The notes under the pieces: generated by a model
Database searches by the model: none
Seen by the model: the letters and a program-made list of their open reading frames with translations, nothing else
What the model was told of the DNA's origin: nothing
NCBI RefSeq assembly: GCF_000764225.1
Contig: NZ_JQED01000003.1
Coordinates: 1-64,000 of the forward strand
Direction of reading: 5' to 3'
Source of the DNA: Colwellia psychrerythraea
GTDB taxonomy: Bacteria; Pseudomonadota; Gammaproteobacteria; Enterobacterales; Alteromonadaceae
Length of the DNA stretch: 64,000 bases
Program-made: the position numbers and the translations under genes
In this document: positions 44,274-54,320 of the stretch, one piece after another
How positions within the stretch are numbered: position 1 is the first letter of the stretch
Layout of the letters: the number at the start of each line of letters is the position of its first letter

Positions 44274-47204
44274 ATGATGGAACGTCTGACAAGAATAATA
44301 CTGCTATTATTTTTATTCACCACAGCAAGTCTAGGGTTGGTGGATAAAACGTGGGCTCAGGATAGTCAATTAAAGAAACAACTAACCGAGATTAGCCAGA
44401 AATCAGATAAAAAATCCGCACTGGAAGAGTTAATCATTCTATATGGTTCACCAGAGCTTACTATTGGTGAAAAGGCTGAAGTATCGCTAAGTCAGGGAAA
44501 GGTACTGTTTACTCTACATCAATACAATCAGGGGATTGATGCGGTTAATAATGCTATTGAATTGGCTCAACAATCTGAGCTTTTCAGTTTAAAAGCTCAA
44601 GCTGATAAAATGTTGGGCATACTGTTTTATTATCAGGGTGAATTAAAGCGAGCACTGAAGGCATATCAAATATCTTTGGCTTATTATGATAATAACCAAA
44701 TTATTGGCATGAATATGTTTGCGATTGAACGTGCCAATCTTTTGAACAATATTGCGCTCGTTTATACCTCCTTAGGACAATCAAACTTAGCATTGATAAA
44801 TTATCAACTTGCTGAGCCTTTGTATGCCCGATATGGTAATGAAGAAGATAAAATTGATGTTCGATATAATATCGCTGCTTTGCTTATTAGTTTAAGGCGC
44901 TTTGATAGTGCTATCGATATACTGACCGTTGTAATAGATAAACGACAGCAATTAAAAGACGGCTATGGTGTGGCTTCAGCGAAAGCTGATTTAGGCATAG
45001 CTTACAAATATTCTGGGCAGTTTGCTCTGGCTAAGGCAAATTTATTGTCTGCACTAGAGTATTTTCAACAACATGGTTTTAAACATGATATAGCCGCACA
45101 ACTACATAATATGTCTGAACTCTATAATGATATGTTTGATGTCGAGCAGGCTATGTATTATGGAAAAAAGGCCTTGATTATCAGTGAAGAAGTTGGCCAC
45201 CAAAAGGCCTATGCAGGTAGTTTGCAAAGTTTGGCAAAAGCTTTTTTTTATTCTGGTAACTTTAAACAAGCTGAGCATTACATTGAACGGTCAATTGCTG
45301 TTGGTAAAAAAATTGATTACCAAATACTACTAACCGAAAACTTAGCTATTTCAGCCTTAATTAGTGCTAGCAATCAACAATTTATTAAAGCTCTTAAAGA
45401 ACAGCAGCAATATGAAAAAAGTTATCTACTCACCTCTAATAATACCCTGAATGCTAAGTTGGCGGAGTTTGAGTCTGAACAACTAAATCAAAAAATCGTA
45501 GATTTAGAGCAGCGCAGAAAGCTGCAAGTTTTACAATCGGCCAAAATCGAGCAACAACGTAATATTATTATTTTACTGCTAATATTAGTTCTCGTGGTGA
45601 CCTTTTTCATCTATCGCCGTTATCTTGAAAGGCGCTTAACACAAGAATTAGAGTTACGAGTAAAACAACGTACCCATGAACTGGAAGATTTGACGATAGA
45701 ATTAGAAAAAGCCAATCAAGTGAAAAGTCAATTTTTAGCGAATATGAGCCATGAGATTCGTACACCACTAACAGCTATTGTTGGCCATGCAGAAGCCATT
45801 ATTCATGACGATATAGATAAAGATAAAGTACAAGAAGACATCGAAGTTATTCATGGAAATAGTTTACATCTACTTGAGTTGATTAATGATATTTTGGATT
45901 TAAGTCGTATTGAAGCGAATAAATTTGAATTAGAAATTCAATCTCTTGACTTAGTTGAGTTACTTCAAGACTTATCCCACACTTTTACTCCACAAGCCCA
46001 ACAAAAGCATTTAGATTTCACTATTGAGCATCAATTACCTTCACCCTTTATTATTCACGTTGATAGTTTACGATTAAAGCAAATTTTACTTAACTTATGC
46101 GCTAACGCGATAAAATTCACTGAAAATGGCCAGGTAATGCTCAGCATTAGTCGGCAAAAAGAACAACTTATTTTTACTGTTTCTGATACTGGCATAGGAT
46201 TAAGTGAGGAACATTTAGCCCAAGTTTTTGAAATTTTCACTCAAGCAGATAACAGTATTAGCAGACGTTTTGGTGGCTCAGGGCTTGGACTGACTTTATC
46301 AAATCAGTTAGCAAAATTAATGTCTGGGAATATAGAAGTAAGCAGTGAATTAGGCAAAGGAAGCTGCTTTTGTTTAACACTCCCTTATCAACATGATAGT
46401 AATGACAGTATAGCGCCTTTAGTTGCTTCGCCTGCTATGGATAGTAGCGAAGTATTTTTTAGTGGGAAGATATTGCTGGCTGAAGATCACGATGACAATA
46501 GGCGATTGATCGCCCGCTTATTAACGAGCTTAGGGCTGGAGGTCATTGTTGCCAGTAATGGTAAGGAAGCGGTGACACTTTGCGTGGCACATCAACCCGA
46601 CTTAGTGCTTTTGGATATTCAAATGCCAGAAATGGATGGCGTTGAAGCGTTTAAAACCCTGCGAGCTTTAGGGTGTAATCAGCCTATTTATGCTTTAACG
46701 GCGAACGCTATGTCTCATGAGGTTAGCCAATACTTGGGACTTGGTTTTACGGGACATTTAAAGAAACCGATAGAAAGAAAACATTTTATCGCTACTATCG
46801 CTAAATATTTAACGAATAAACCAAATAAAAGCGCGCAAATTAACTCACAAGATAACTTAATAAGGCAAGCGTTTTTAACCAGTGAGCTTATTAATAAAGC
46901 TGAACAAAGCCTCTCTCAGGTAGATTTAAGTGACTTAATTGCTGAATTTAAAGTCAATCTTAGTAAAGATAAAGAAGAGCTTATTCGTTATCGAGATAAA
47001 GGGGATATTAAAGCAATAGCTTTACTTGCTCACCGCTTAGCTGGAGCTGCACAAATGTTTGGCTTTATAGAACTTAATCAGGCAGCAAAAGAGTTAGAGA
47101 CTATAATTAGAAAAGGATCAATGACAGATAAGCCAGAGCATGAATTGATTGGTGAGTTGACCCATTGTTTAGTAGATGAAATTAACTTGATAGAGCATCA
47201 GTAG
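44274..47204 (+). CDS. TPR-containing hybrid sensor histidine kinase
   Basis: A 976-residue inner-membrane hybrid kinase. After a signal peptide or N-terminal helix come periplasmic TPR repeats (about 60-390), then a transmembrane helix (NIIILLLILVLVVTFFIYRR), a coiled coil, HisKA (histidine in MSHEIRTPL, about 490), HATPase with GGSGLGLTLSNQL, a receiver with DLVLLDIQMPEMDG (about 780), and an Hpt domain with AHRLAGAAQ (about 918). It can carry a complete internal phosphorelay but has no output domain, so a separate response regulator is needed. The start is ATG at 44274 or 44277; an upstream TTG is less likely. The following gene is 7 bp downstream. Confidence 0.85.
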   Translation: MMERLTRIILLLFLFTTASLGLVDKTWAQDSQLKKQLTEISQKSDKKSALEELIILYGSPELTIGEKAEVSLSQGKVLFTLHQYNQGIDAVNNAIELAQQSELFSLKAQADKMLGILFYYQGELKRALKAYQISLAYYDNNQIIGMNMFAIERANLLNNIALVYTSLGQSNLALINYQLAEPLYARYGNEEDKIDVRYNIAALLISLRRFDSAIDILTVVIDKRQQLKDGYGVASAKADLGIAYKYSGQFALAKANLLSALEYFQQHGFKHDIAAQLHNMSELYNDMFDVEQAMYYGKKALIISEEVGHQKAYAGSLQSLAKAFFYSGNFKQAEHYIERSIAVGKKIDYQILLTENLAISALISASNQQFIKALKEQQQYEKSYLLTSNNTLNAKLAEFESEQLNQKIVDLEQRRKLQVLQSAKIEQQRNIIILLLILVLVVTFFIYRRYLERRLTQELELRVKQRTHELEDLTIELEKANQVKSQFLANMSHEIRTPLTAIVGHAEAIIHDDIDKDKVQEDIEVIHGNSLHLLELINDILDLSRIEANKFELEIQSLDLVELLQDLSHTFTPQAQQKHLDFTIEHQLPSPFIIHVDSLRLKQILLNLCANAIKFTENGQVMLSISRQKEQLIFTVSDTGIGLSEEHLAQVFEIFTQADNSISRRFGGSGLGLTLSNQLAKLMSGNIEVSSELGKGSCFCLTLPYQHDSNDSIAPLVASPAMDSSEVFFSGKILLAEDHDDNRRLIARLLTSLGLEVIVASNGKEAVTLCVAHQPDLVLLDIQMPEMDGVEAFKTLRALGCNQPIYALTANAMSHEVSQYLGLGFTGHLKKPIERKHFIATIAKYLTNKPNKSAQINSQDNLIRQAFLTSELINKAEQSLSQVDLSDLIAEFKVNLSKDKEELIRYRDKGDIKAIALLAHRLAGAAQMFGFIELNQAAKELETIIRKGSMTDKPEHELIGELTHCLVDEINLIEHQ

Positions 47205-47211
47205 AATACCT

Positions 47212-48132
47212 ATGGTAAAACAATTTTCTTATTCCCAAGCATTGTTGGCTCTAGCCATTGCTCTGTTAGCATTGTCTTTATTTAAATTTACAATGCATGT
47301 GCCAGCTATTATCAGTGCCATTGAGAAAACGACAACAACAGTAGATTTAGTGAGTCCTAAAGTGGATGACATTGTTAGTGAAGTAGCTTTAGTGAGAATT
47401 GAAGTAAGCAAAGTGAGAAATTTAGTCTCTCAACAAACGCCTGCTATTTTATCACAAGTTGAAGCGACTCTACCTGTCGTACAACAAGTCATCGTTGAAA
47501 GTGAATATTACTCACGCCAATTACCAAGGTTGCTAGATCAAATAGCAAATATTGAACAGCAAGTAGAAGAATTGCAAGCTTCTATGCCAGCGATACTAAA
47601 GCGTGTTGATGATGTTGTTATAACGACCAATAATACCACTGAAGAGGTTGCTCGTTGGCGACCTCACTCCACTCATTATTTAAAGGAAATCGAGCTCTCC
47701 AGAGAATATATTCCAGAATACCTTTCACGCATTGAAAATACTGTCGCTGATGCTAAAACCGTCGGTTCAGAGGCGAGTAGCGGTTTAGTTTCTGGCTTTT
47801 TTAAAGGTGTGATTAACTTGCCATTTGAAGTGGTTTCAGGTTTAACTGGAATTGTCGATGCTGACTCTCGTTCTGCTAAGTATTTAACCGCTCGAGATAT
47901 TGCACTTATGCAAGAAAAAGTAGTGGCATTACTCAATGACAGCAACCAAACAAAGTCAGTTTGGCAAAATGTTGAAAGTGGTAATCGCGGCACTATTATT
48001 AAGGGTAAAAAGACGACTAAAAATAAGCAACAATGTCTAATGGTTACCTTTAATAACAGCTTTGGCGATGAAAAAGAAACACTAAAAGAGTTAATGTGTA
48101 TTAATGATAAAGGGTTATGGAAAGTTATCTAG
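47212..48132 (+). CDS. Membrane-anchored coiled-coil protein with surface-antigen-like C-terminus
   Basis: A 306-residue protein. A single N-terminal transmembrane helix (about 8-26) leads into a long heptad-rich periplasmic segment (about 35-145) and a C-terminal domain (about 250-306) with SGNRGTI...CLMVTF...ELMCINDKGLWKVI, which is like the bacterial 17-kDa surface antigen / YgiA-type C-terminal domain. It starts 7 bp after the hybrid kinase, so co-expression is likely; it may be a sensor accessory. The function is not known. Confidence 0.6.
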   Translation: MVKQFSYSQALLALAIALLALSLFKFTMHVPAIISAIEKTTTTVDLVSPKVDDIVSEVALVRIEVSKVRNLVSQQTPAILSQVEATLPVVQQVIVESEYYSRQLPRLLDQIANIEQQVEELQASMPAILKRVDDVVITTNNTTEEVARWRPHSTHYLKEIELSREYIPEYLSRIENTVADAKTVGSEASSGLVSGFFKGVINLPFEVVSGLTGIVDADSRSAKYLTARDIALMQEKVVALLNDSNQTKSVWQNVESGNRGTIIKGKKTTKNKQQCLMVTFNNSFGDEKETLKELMCINDKGLWKVI

Positions 48133-48306
48133 CCCAGACTAGTACGAATTGTGAACTATTGATAAGTTGAACCTTTGATTCTGATTTATTTTCTCTACGC
48201 AAAACAAGAGCATAAACGTAACTAAACTGGTATAACATAATATTTATTGTGTACAATACGGTCAATAAAAGTTTGTATTCTAAAATATGTTAAATAGGAA
48301 TGGAAA

Positions 48307-49236
48307 ATGGCTAGAGAACAATTTGGTATTTGCGCTGAACCAAACCTTCATGGGAATTATTTATTATTCAATGCACTAGATGATAAGAATGCTTTTATTC
48401 GTGCGGCGATATCTCGTTTGCCTAAGCTATTTGATAACTATTCTGAGCAGTTTTCAGAAGCCAACCTTATTGGGGTTGTTGCTATAGGCGATGCATATTG
48501 GGATGAGTTTTATCCTGAAGCACGTCCCGCATTGTTAGCGCCATTTCCTACCATGCATAGTGATGACAGAGTTGCCCCGACAAACAGTTATGATATTTAT
48601 ATTGAAATTCGCAGTGACCGTGCTGATGTTAATCATATTGTCAGCACTAAAGTGTGCCAACTACTCGGTGATAGTGTTGAGTTAATAGAGCAAGTGCAAG
48701 CGTTTAGGTTTTTAGACGGCAGAGATTTAACTGGCTTTGTTGATGGCACAGAGAACCCTCAAGGTTTGCATCGTCGAGACGTTGCCTTGGTTAAAGCACA
48801 AGATGATATTAATTTTGTCGGGGGGAGTTATTTACACACTCAACGCTATCAACATAACTTAACACTTTGGAACTCTCTCGCTGAACATGAACAAGAAGAT
48901 GTTTATGGTCGAACTAAATTAGATAATGTTGAATACGATAGTGATGATAAGCCGCTTACAGCACATACTAAACGCACGAGCCTTAAAGATGAACAAGGCA
49001 ATAGCATTGAAATCGTAAGGCAAAGTATGCCTTATGGTGATATGAAGCGAAAAGGCTTATTTTTCGTTTCGTATTGCCAATCACCTAAGCCCTTCGAAAT
49101 TATGCTCAAAAGCATGATTTACGGAGATGGCCATGGTAATTCAGATCATTTACTTAAATATACTCAAGCGGAAACGGGTAGTGCCTTTTTTGCGCCAAGT
49201 TTGACTTTTCTTGCTCATGTTGCAGATATTGATTAA
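48307..49236 (+). CDS. DyP-type heme peroxidase
   Basis: A 309-residue dye-decolorising peroxidase, YfeX-like in size and lacking a Tat signal. The distal GxxDG motif is GFVDGTENP (D near 145), followed later by the proximal histidine region. Such enzymes use H2O2 on aromatic or porphyrin substrates and act in the cytoplasm. AGGAATGGA precedes the ATG. The gene is monocistronic and convergent with the next gene. No encapsulin shell gene is adjacent. Confidence 0.88.
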   Translation: MAREQFGICAEPNLHGNYLLFNALDDKNAFIRAAISRLPKLFDNYSEQFSEANLIGVVAIGDAYWDEFYPEARPALLAPFPTMHSDDRVAPTNSYDIYIEIRSDRADVNHIVSTKVCQLLGDSVELIEQVQAFRFLDGRDLTGFVDGTENPQGLHRRDVALVKAQDDINFVGGSYLHTQRYQHNLTLWNSLAEHEQEDVYGRTKLDNVEYDSDDKPLTAHTKRTSLKDEQGNSIEIVRQSMPYGDMKRKGLFFVSYCQSPKPFEIMLKSMIYGDGHGNSDHLLKYTQAETGSAFFAPSLTFLAHVADID

Positions 49237-49295
49237 CGTTTGATTTCCTAACTAAAGCCTAATTTAGTAAGATTCGTGCTGTGGCTAGTGTTTGT

Positions 49296-50327
49296 TTATT
49301 TTACGCTAGTTTCAGCTTTCTGCGCAGATAATACTTCATGATAATCCTGAGCAATATAATGTCCTTGATTGATGGCTAACTCCGACTCTGGGGCTATTGT
49401 CCCTAAAGGCAACAAAGCTGGGCCCGTCGGCTCAGCTAATAAGTAATTTACGTTATTATGGGTAATGGTTACTTCTCCCGGTTCTCCTTGAATATTGATA
49501 CCAATAAAAGCATGACCCTCAATATAGATTAACGCCATATCAATTCGCGGCATTAATGCTCTTAATAAAGATGCCGTTAGTGTCATTTTACTATCGCAAT
49601 CTCCCTGATTTTCCCATAGAAGCTGTAAAGGGGGATTAAAACCAGCACCAGATGAAGTAAGACGAGATTCTAAAGGGTTATAAGGAATACTTTGCACAAA
49701 ACCTAAAACATAGTTAGTGACTTTTCGAATATTCTTAATGGATACATGCTCTAAAATCAGTGGTTTTAATGGTTTTAAATCTAAGACCGAATCATTAGCG
49801 ATTCTAACATGATCGACTTTAATACCAGTTACCTGATCATGGTTGGTAAACGCTTGATAATAATTATCTTCAAAATACTGCTGTCTCACCTCTTTTTCTA
49901 GTAGCGCTAAAGTTTGATAAGCTTCTGCTACTTTACTACTGTCTGAGCCCTTGGCTTCAATGAAAAAACTGTCTTGTTGTTGTCGATAAAAAATCTGAAC
50001 ACCTTGTATAGGGGTTTGTTGCATTTTTTTCTTAATACGCTTGAGGATTGTTTTTTGAGCATAACTCTTCTGATATGTTTTAAAGCTTCTAAAACGTTCA
50101 AATAGTCCTTCTTGATTGAGGTTAAAGCTCATTGTCTGTTTGGCTTTTGTGTAATCGAGCCATTGATATTGAAAATGATACTCTTGCCCCACTTGAGTTT
50201 TACGAAAACTTAGCTGCTGTGCCTGTGTTTGACTAATACATAATAAAAGGGCAGCTATTGAAAGCGGAAGATGAAACTTTTTAAAAAGGGCAAAAGGTAA
50301 GTCAGGCATCACGTCAATTTCACTCAT
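49296..50327 (-). CDS. Secreted transglutaminase-like protein
   Basis: A 343-residue protein with a signal peptide (cleavage near SQTQA-QQ). The C-terminal half carries a transglutaminase/protease-like core: Cys in NQGDCDSK, His in YIEGHAFIG, and an acidic residue in AEPTGP (Glu where Asp is usual). The N-terminal half (about 40-190) is charged and not recognised. Either of two ATGs (50327 or 50309) could start it; neither has a strong RBS. It may act as a periplasmic peptidase or crosslinking enzyme; no partner genes help. Confidence 0.55.
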   Translation of the reverse strand: MSEIDVMPDLPFALFKKFHLPLSIAALLLCISQTQAQQLSFRKTQVGQEYHFQYQWLDYTKAKQTMSFNLNQEGLFERFRSFKTYQKSYAQKTILKRIKKKMQQTPIQGVQIFYRQQQDSFFIEAKGSDSSKVAEAYQTLALLEKEVRQQYFEDNYYQAFTNHDQVTGIKVDHVRIANDSVLDLKPLKPLILEHVSIKNIRKVTNYVLGFVQSIPYNPLESRLTSSGAGFNPPLQLLWENQGDCDSKMTLTASLLRALMPRIDMALIYIEGHAFIGINIQGEPGEVTITHNNVNYLLAEPTGPALLPLGTIAPESELAINQGHYIAQDYHEVLSAQKAETSVK

Positions 50328-50664
50328 TAATACAGGTTTTCAAAATTATTGTCATTTTCATTAGTTTGTATACATATTTTTTCGAATGGCAATTACACAG
50401 TCAGGTTTAACTATCCACTTTATTGGTAAAATGTACAAACTCTAAGTAAGACATTAACTTAATTTCAAGGATAATAGCAAAGAGCGTTCAAAGTTCTAAC
50501 CAGTAAATACCTTTAATTCTTTTAGTAATCTCTGCATAAGATAAAAAATAGCCGGCTAATGTTCAATATAGCTTTACATTTTTACGATTTATATTATTAT
50601 TCAAACAAGTGTTTTAATTGTGTGTTTAGCACGCAGAAATCCAAATTTACTAAGGGAAGTCACC
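50328..50664. other. Intergenic region upstream of the acyl-CoA dehydrogenase
   Basis: AT-rich divergent spacer of about 340 bp. I saw no gene or strong dyad. It should hold promoters for both flanking genes, but none was convincing. Confidence 0.3.
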
Positions 50665-52473
50665 ATGGCTGAGTATAAAGTTCCGTTAAATGATATGAGT
50701 TTTTTGCTTTACGAAGTATTTAAAGCAGATGAAATGTGGCAAACATTACCAAAACTAGCGGAGCAAGTTGATAAAGATACTGCTCAAGCTATTTTGCAAG
50801 AGTGTGCCAAAATTGCAGAACAAGAACTTGATCCTATAGCTCGACAAGGTGATGAAATTGGGGTGAGTTTTAACGACGGAGTCGTTACCACGGCTCCTGG
50901 TTATAAAGAAGCCTTTAATACTTATGCTGAAGGCGGTTGGACTGCTCTTGGCGGTGATGTCAGCTATGGCGGCATGGGCATGCCTAAAATGTTAACGGCA
51001 ATGCATGAAGAAATGTTATGCAGTGCTGACATATCTTTTGCACTTTATCCCGTCCTTACTGCAGGTGCTGCACTATCACTAGCAAAACATGGCAGTGAAG
51101 AATTAAAGGAACGTTATTTGACACGAATGTATGCAGGTGACTGGTCTGCATCTATGTGTTTAACAGAATCACATTCAGGCTCAGATCTTGGTATTATTCG
51201 AACCAAAGCCATCCCACAAAATGATGGCAGTTATAACATTACCGGTAACAAAATATTTATCACAGGTGGTGAGCATGATCTGACTGAAAATATTGTTCAT
51301 TTAGTCTTAGCTAAATTACCTGATGCACCAGCAGGTCCCCGTGGTATTTCTCTGTTTTTAGTGCCTAAGTTTAATGTTAATGATGACGAAACACTTGGTG
51401 AATTTAATAATGTGAGTTGTGGCTCTATAGAGCATAAAATGGGTATCCATGCCTCAGCAACTTGTGTAATGAATTTTGATGATTCAAAAGGTTTCTTAAT
51501 TGGAGAGCTAAATAAAGGTCTAGCTTGTATGTTCACTATGATGAACTTTGAGCGTATTGGTGTAGGCATCCAAGGTTTAAGTGCTGCGGTACGTTCTTAT
51601 CAAAATGCGTTAGAGTATGCAAAAGATAGACTGCAAGGAAGAGCGCTAGACAGTAAAACTAATGGTGTTAAAAATCCTGATCAAGAAGCGGATTCTATCA
51701 TGGTTCATGGTGATGTTCGTCGCATGCTTTTAAATATGAAAGCTCTAAATGAAGGATCACGTGCTCTTTCTAGTTATATTTCTATGCAACTTGATTACGC
51801 AACTTATGGTGAAGGGGAAGAGCAGACTAAAGGTGAAACTTTAGCGGCACTGATGACACCTATTGCCAAAGCATTTTTTACTGATTTAGGGTTCGAAAAT
51901 ACGGTTGCGGGCCAACAAGTTTTTGGTGGCCATGGTTACATTCGTGAATGGGGCCAAGAACAATTGGTACGTGATGCGCGCATTACTCAAATATATGAAG
52001 GAACCAATGGTATTCAAGCCATGGATTTATTGATGCGTAAAGTAGCAGGCTCTAAAGGCGCTATGCTAAAAGTGTTTACAGATGAAGTGAATACTTTCAT
52101 TGAAAGTAATGCAAATGATGAAGCTATGCGTGAATTTATTACACCGCTAACAGCAGCGGTCACTGATTTAACTGAGTTAACGAGTGACTTATTATCTAAG
52201 TCACAAGATGATATTAATGAACTCGGTGCATCTGCAAATGATTATTTACATGTCTTTGGCTATACAGCGATGGCATTCGTATGGGCAAAAATGGCACAGG
52301 TCTCTTTGTCACAGCAAGATAACAATGGTGAAAGCGGTAAAGATTTCTATCAAAGTAAATTACATACTGCTCGTTACTTTTTTACTCGACTATTACCACG
52401 TCGAATTTCATTAATTGCATCAGCAAAATCAGGCAGTGAATGTTTGTTTGCTATTGATGATGAGTTATTTTAA
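50665..52473 (+). CDS. Large acyl-CoA dehydrogenase (DmdC/FadE-like family)
   Basis: A 602-residue flavoprotein with an extra N-terminal domain (AEYKVPLNDMSFLLYEV...) ahead of the acyl-CoA dehydrogenase core, and a C-terminal extension. The core motifs are SMCLTESHSGSDLG, KIFITGGEHD, YEGTNGIQAMDL and QVFGGHGYIREW. The family covers fatty-acid and 3-methylmercaptopropionyl-CoA (DmdC) dehydrogenases. The ATG at 50665 follows GGGAAG and gives the standard N-terminus. Given the DMSP cluster in this window a methylmercaptopropionyl-CoA role is possible but unproven; no dmdA or dmdB is nearby. Confidence 0.82.
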   Translation: MAEYKVPLNDMSFLLYEVFKADEMWQTLPKLAEQVDKDTAQAILQECAKIAEQELDPIARQGDEIGVSFNDGVVTTAPGYKEAFNTYAEGGWTALGGDVSYGGMGMPKMLTAMHEEMLCSADISFALYPVLTAGAALSLAKHGSEELKERYLTRMYAGDWSASMCLTESHSGSDLGIIRTKAIPQNDGSYNITGNKIFITGGEHDLTENIVHLVLAKLPDAPAGPRGISLFLVPKFNVNDDETLGEFNNVSCGSIEHKMGIHASATCVMNFDDSKGFLIGELNKGLACMFTMMNFERIGVGIQGLSAAVRSYQNALEYAKDRLQGRALDSKTNGVKNPDQEADSIMVHGDVRRMLLNMKALNEGSRALSSYISMQLDYATYGEGEEQTKGETLAALMTPIAKAFFTDLGFENTVAGQQVFGGHGYIREWGQEQLVRDARITQIYEGTNGIQAMDLLMRKVAGSKGAMLKVFTDEVNTFIESNANDEAMREFITPLTAAVTDLTELTSDLLSKSQDDINELGASANDYLHVFGYTAMAFVWAKMAQVSLSQQDNNGESGKDFYQSKLHTARYFFTRLLPRRISLIASAKSGSECLFAIDDELF

Positions 52474-52492
52474 GCCTATAAAATAGCTTCTG

Positions 52493-52536
52493 TTAGGGGA
52501 CGTTTTTTCTTTCTGGAAAAACGACCCCTAATTTTT
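52493..52536 (+). terminator. Terminator of the acyl-CoA dehydrogenase gene
   Basis: TTAGGGG and CGTTTTT arms pair with AAAAACG and CCCCTAA around one A-A mismatch and a 9-nt loop, ending in five T residues. Confidence 0.85.
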
Positions 52537-52712
52537 CACCTTAATCACCCCTGTCGCTAAAAATAGACACCATTTCACTAAAAAAAATAAATAATTTTCC
52601 TTTTTTGGGATAACTTGCCACAAAAGCCCACGATTTCATCCACTTCCTCACAAGGCCTAATTTTACTGGTGTTTTAGCCAGTGTCTGTACTTTCATTTTT
52701 CATTTTCGTCAC

Positions 52713-52776
52713 TTGACAGATCGTTGCTTTTTTCACTAAACTGTAGCAATGTGGAAAAAAGTGGGGAAATGTGGAT
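52713..52776 (+). promoter_or_regulatory. dcw cluster promoter with MraZ boxes
   Basis: TTGACA (52713-52718) and TAAACT (52737-52742), 18 bp apart, form a promoter. Directly downstream, GTGGA, GTGGG and GTGGA repeat at 52751, 52761 and 52771 with 10-bp spacing, matching the GTGGG-N5 direct-repeat sites where MraZ binds and represses its own operon. Confidence 0.8.
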
Positions 52777-52851
52777 CTTACATGGTAATTAGATAGCACA
52801 TTCTTAATCAACTGTTTGTTTATTGTTCAATAGAGTGAAGTAACAACAACT

Positions 52852-53310
52852 ATGTTTAGAGGCACTAGCGCTATTACGCTTGACAGTAAAAATAGGATCA
52901 CGATACCGACCAAGTATCGTGAAGAGCTATTTGCTGATTGCCATGGAAAAATGGTCTGTACAGTTGATATTCAACATCCGTGTTTATTACTTTACCCACT
53001 ACCCGAATGGGAAGAAATTGAACTGAAACTGTGTAATTTATCAAGCATGAACCCACAGGAGCGATTGTTACAGCAAGTCATTTTGGGCAATGCCAGTGAC
53101 TGTGAGATAGATAAAAGCGGTAGGTTATTAATAAATGGACCTTTGAGACAACATGCTGGCTTAGAAAAAAATGTCATGCTTGTGGGTCAATTGAAAAAAT
53201 TTGAAATTTGGCATGACACAGCATGGCAGGCGCAAATGCAACAGGGCATTAGCAAAATACAATCGGGCGAAATTGAATTGACTGAACGCTTACTAGACTT
53301 ATCACTTTAG
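52852..53310 (+). CDS. mraZ: Transcriptional regulator MraZ
   Basis: A 152-residue protein with two SpoVT-AbrB-like domains (N-terminal MFRGTSAITLDSKNRITIPTK and the second around 80-120, SDCEIDKSGRLLI). It binds DNA as a ring-shaped multimer and represses the dcw cluster. The GTGG repeats at 52751-52775 just upstream are its expected sites. It is first in the standard mraZ-rsmH-ftsL-ftsI order, 57 bp before rsmH. Confidence 0.96.
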   Translation: MFRGTSAITLDSKNRITIPTKYREELFADCHGKMVCTVDIQHPCLLLYPLPEWEEIELKLCNLSSMNPQERLLQQVILGNASDCEIDKSGRLLINGPLRQHAGLEKNVMLVGQLKKFEIWHDTAWQAQMQQGISKIQSGEIELTERLLDLSL

Positions 53311-53367
53311 TTTTATCAAAGTCACTTTTTAAAAATAATGCGTTAACAAGGGTTATAAAAATATAAC

Positions 53368-54318
53368 ATGGAATTAGATACCACTCATATCTCAGTGCTG
53401 CTCAATGAAGCCGTAGATGGTTTAGCTATAACCGATGACGGTTGCTTTATCGATTGTACTTTCGGTCGCGGCGGTCATTCTACCGTTATTCTTTCTAAAT
53501 TGTCTGACAATGGTCGCTTAATTGCCATTGATCGCGATCCTACAGCAATTATTGCTGCTGAAAAATTCAAAGATGATTCTCGTTTTTTAATTGAACACCA
53601 AGGGTTTGCTGCGTTAGCTGATATTGCCGAAAAGCATGAGTTAATGGGTAAAGTTGACGGGATTTTACTTGATCTTGGCGTTTCTTCTCCCCAACTTGAT
53701 GAAGCTGAACGTGGCTTTAGTTTTATGAAAGATGGCCCTTTAGATATGCGTATGGATACAAGTAAAGGTCAAACCGCTGCAGAATGGTTAGCTGTAGCGG
53801 ACGTAGAAGACATCACTTGGGTATTACGTACCTTTGGTGAGGAAAAACATGCATGGCGAATTGCTAATGCTATTGTTGATACCCGTGATGACGCGCCATT
53901 AACGAGAACAAGTCAATTAGCTAAGCTAATCAAAACAACCGCCCCGCAAAGGGAAATAAAAAAACATCCAGCAACTAGAAGCTTCCAAGCTATCCGTATG
54001 TATATTAATAGTGAATTGGATCAAATTGAGAAAGCACTCGCAGCATCGCTTGATGTGTTAGCTGAGGGGGGACGCTTGGTTGTTATTAGTTTTCACTCAC
54101 TTGAAGATCGCTTAGTTAAACAATTTATGAAAAAACATTCGCAAGGTAAAAAAGTACCCAGAGGCTTACCTATCAGTGAGGTTGAATTGAACAAAGGTAA
54201 AAAGCTCTCTTTGATTGGTCGTAAGTTAAAGCCGAGTAAAACAGAAGTCGAAGAAAATGTGCGTTCTCGTAGTTCAGTATTACGTGTGGCAGAACGTTTA
54301 GCGAGAAATACTGATTAA
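53368..54318 (+). CDS. rsmH: 16S rRNA (cytosine1402-N4)-methyltransferase
   Basis: A 316-residue SAM-dependent methyltransferase (MraW). [12 protein letters not shown] is the SAM-binding motif, [12 protein letters not shown] and [15 protein letters not shown] follow, and [13 protein letters not shown] is the catalytic region. It methylates C1402 of 16S rRNA. The stop codon is 2 bp before ftsL, indicating translational coupling. Confidence 0.97.
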   Translation: MELDTTHISVLLNEAVDGLAITDDGCFIDCTFGRGGHSTVILSKLSDNGRLIAIDRDPTAIIAAEKFKDDSRFLIEHQGFAALADIAEKHELMGKVDGILLDLGVSSPQLDEAERGFSFMKDGPLDMRMDTSKGQTAAEWLAVADVEDITWVLRTFGEEKHAWRIANAIVDTRDDAPLTRTSQLAKLIKTTAPQREIKKHPATRSFQAIRMYINSELDQIEKALAASLDVLAEGGRLVVISFHSLEDRLVKQFMKKHSQGKKVPRGLPISEVELNKGKKLSLIGRKLKPSKTEVEENVRSRSSVLRVAERLARNTD

Positions 54319-54320
54319 TT

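Noticed and set aside
43166..44323. Longer start for the Bax-like protein at 44323
   Set aside because: The extra 87 codons are low-complexity and lack an RBS; the start at 44062 gives a clean signal peptide and RBS.
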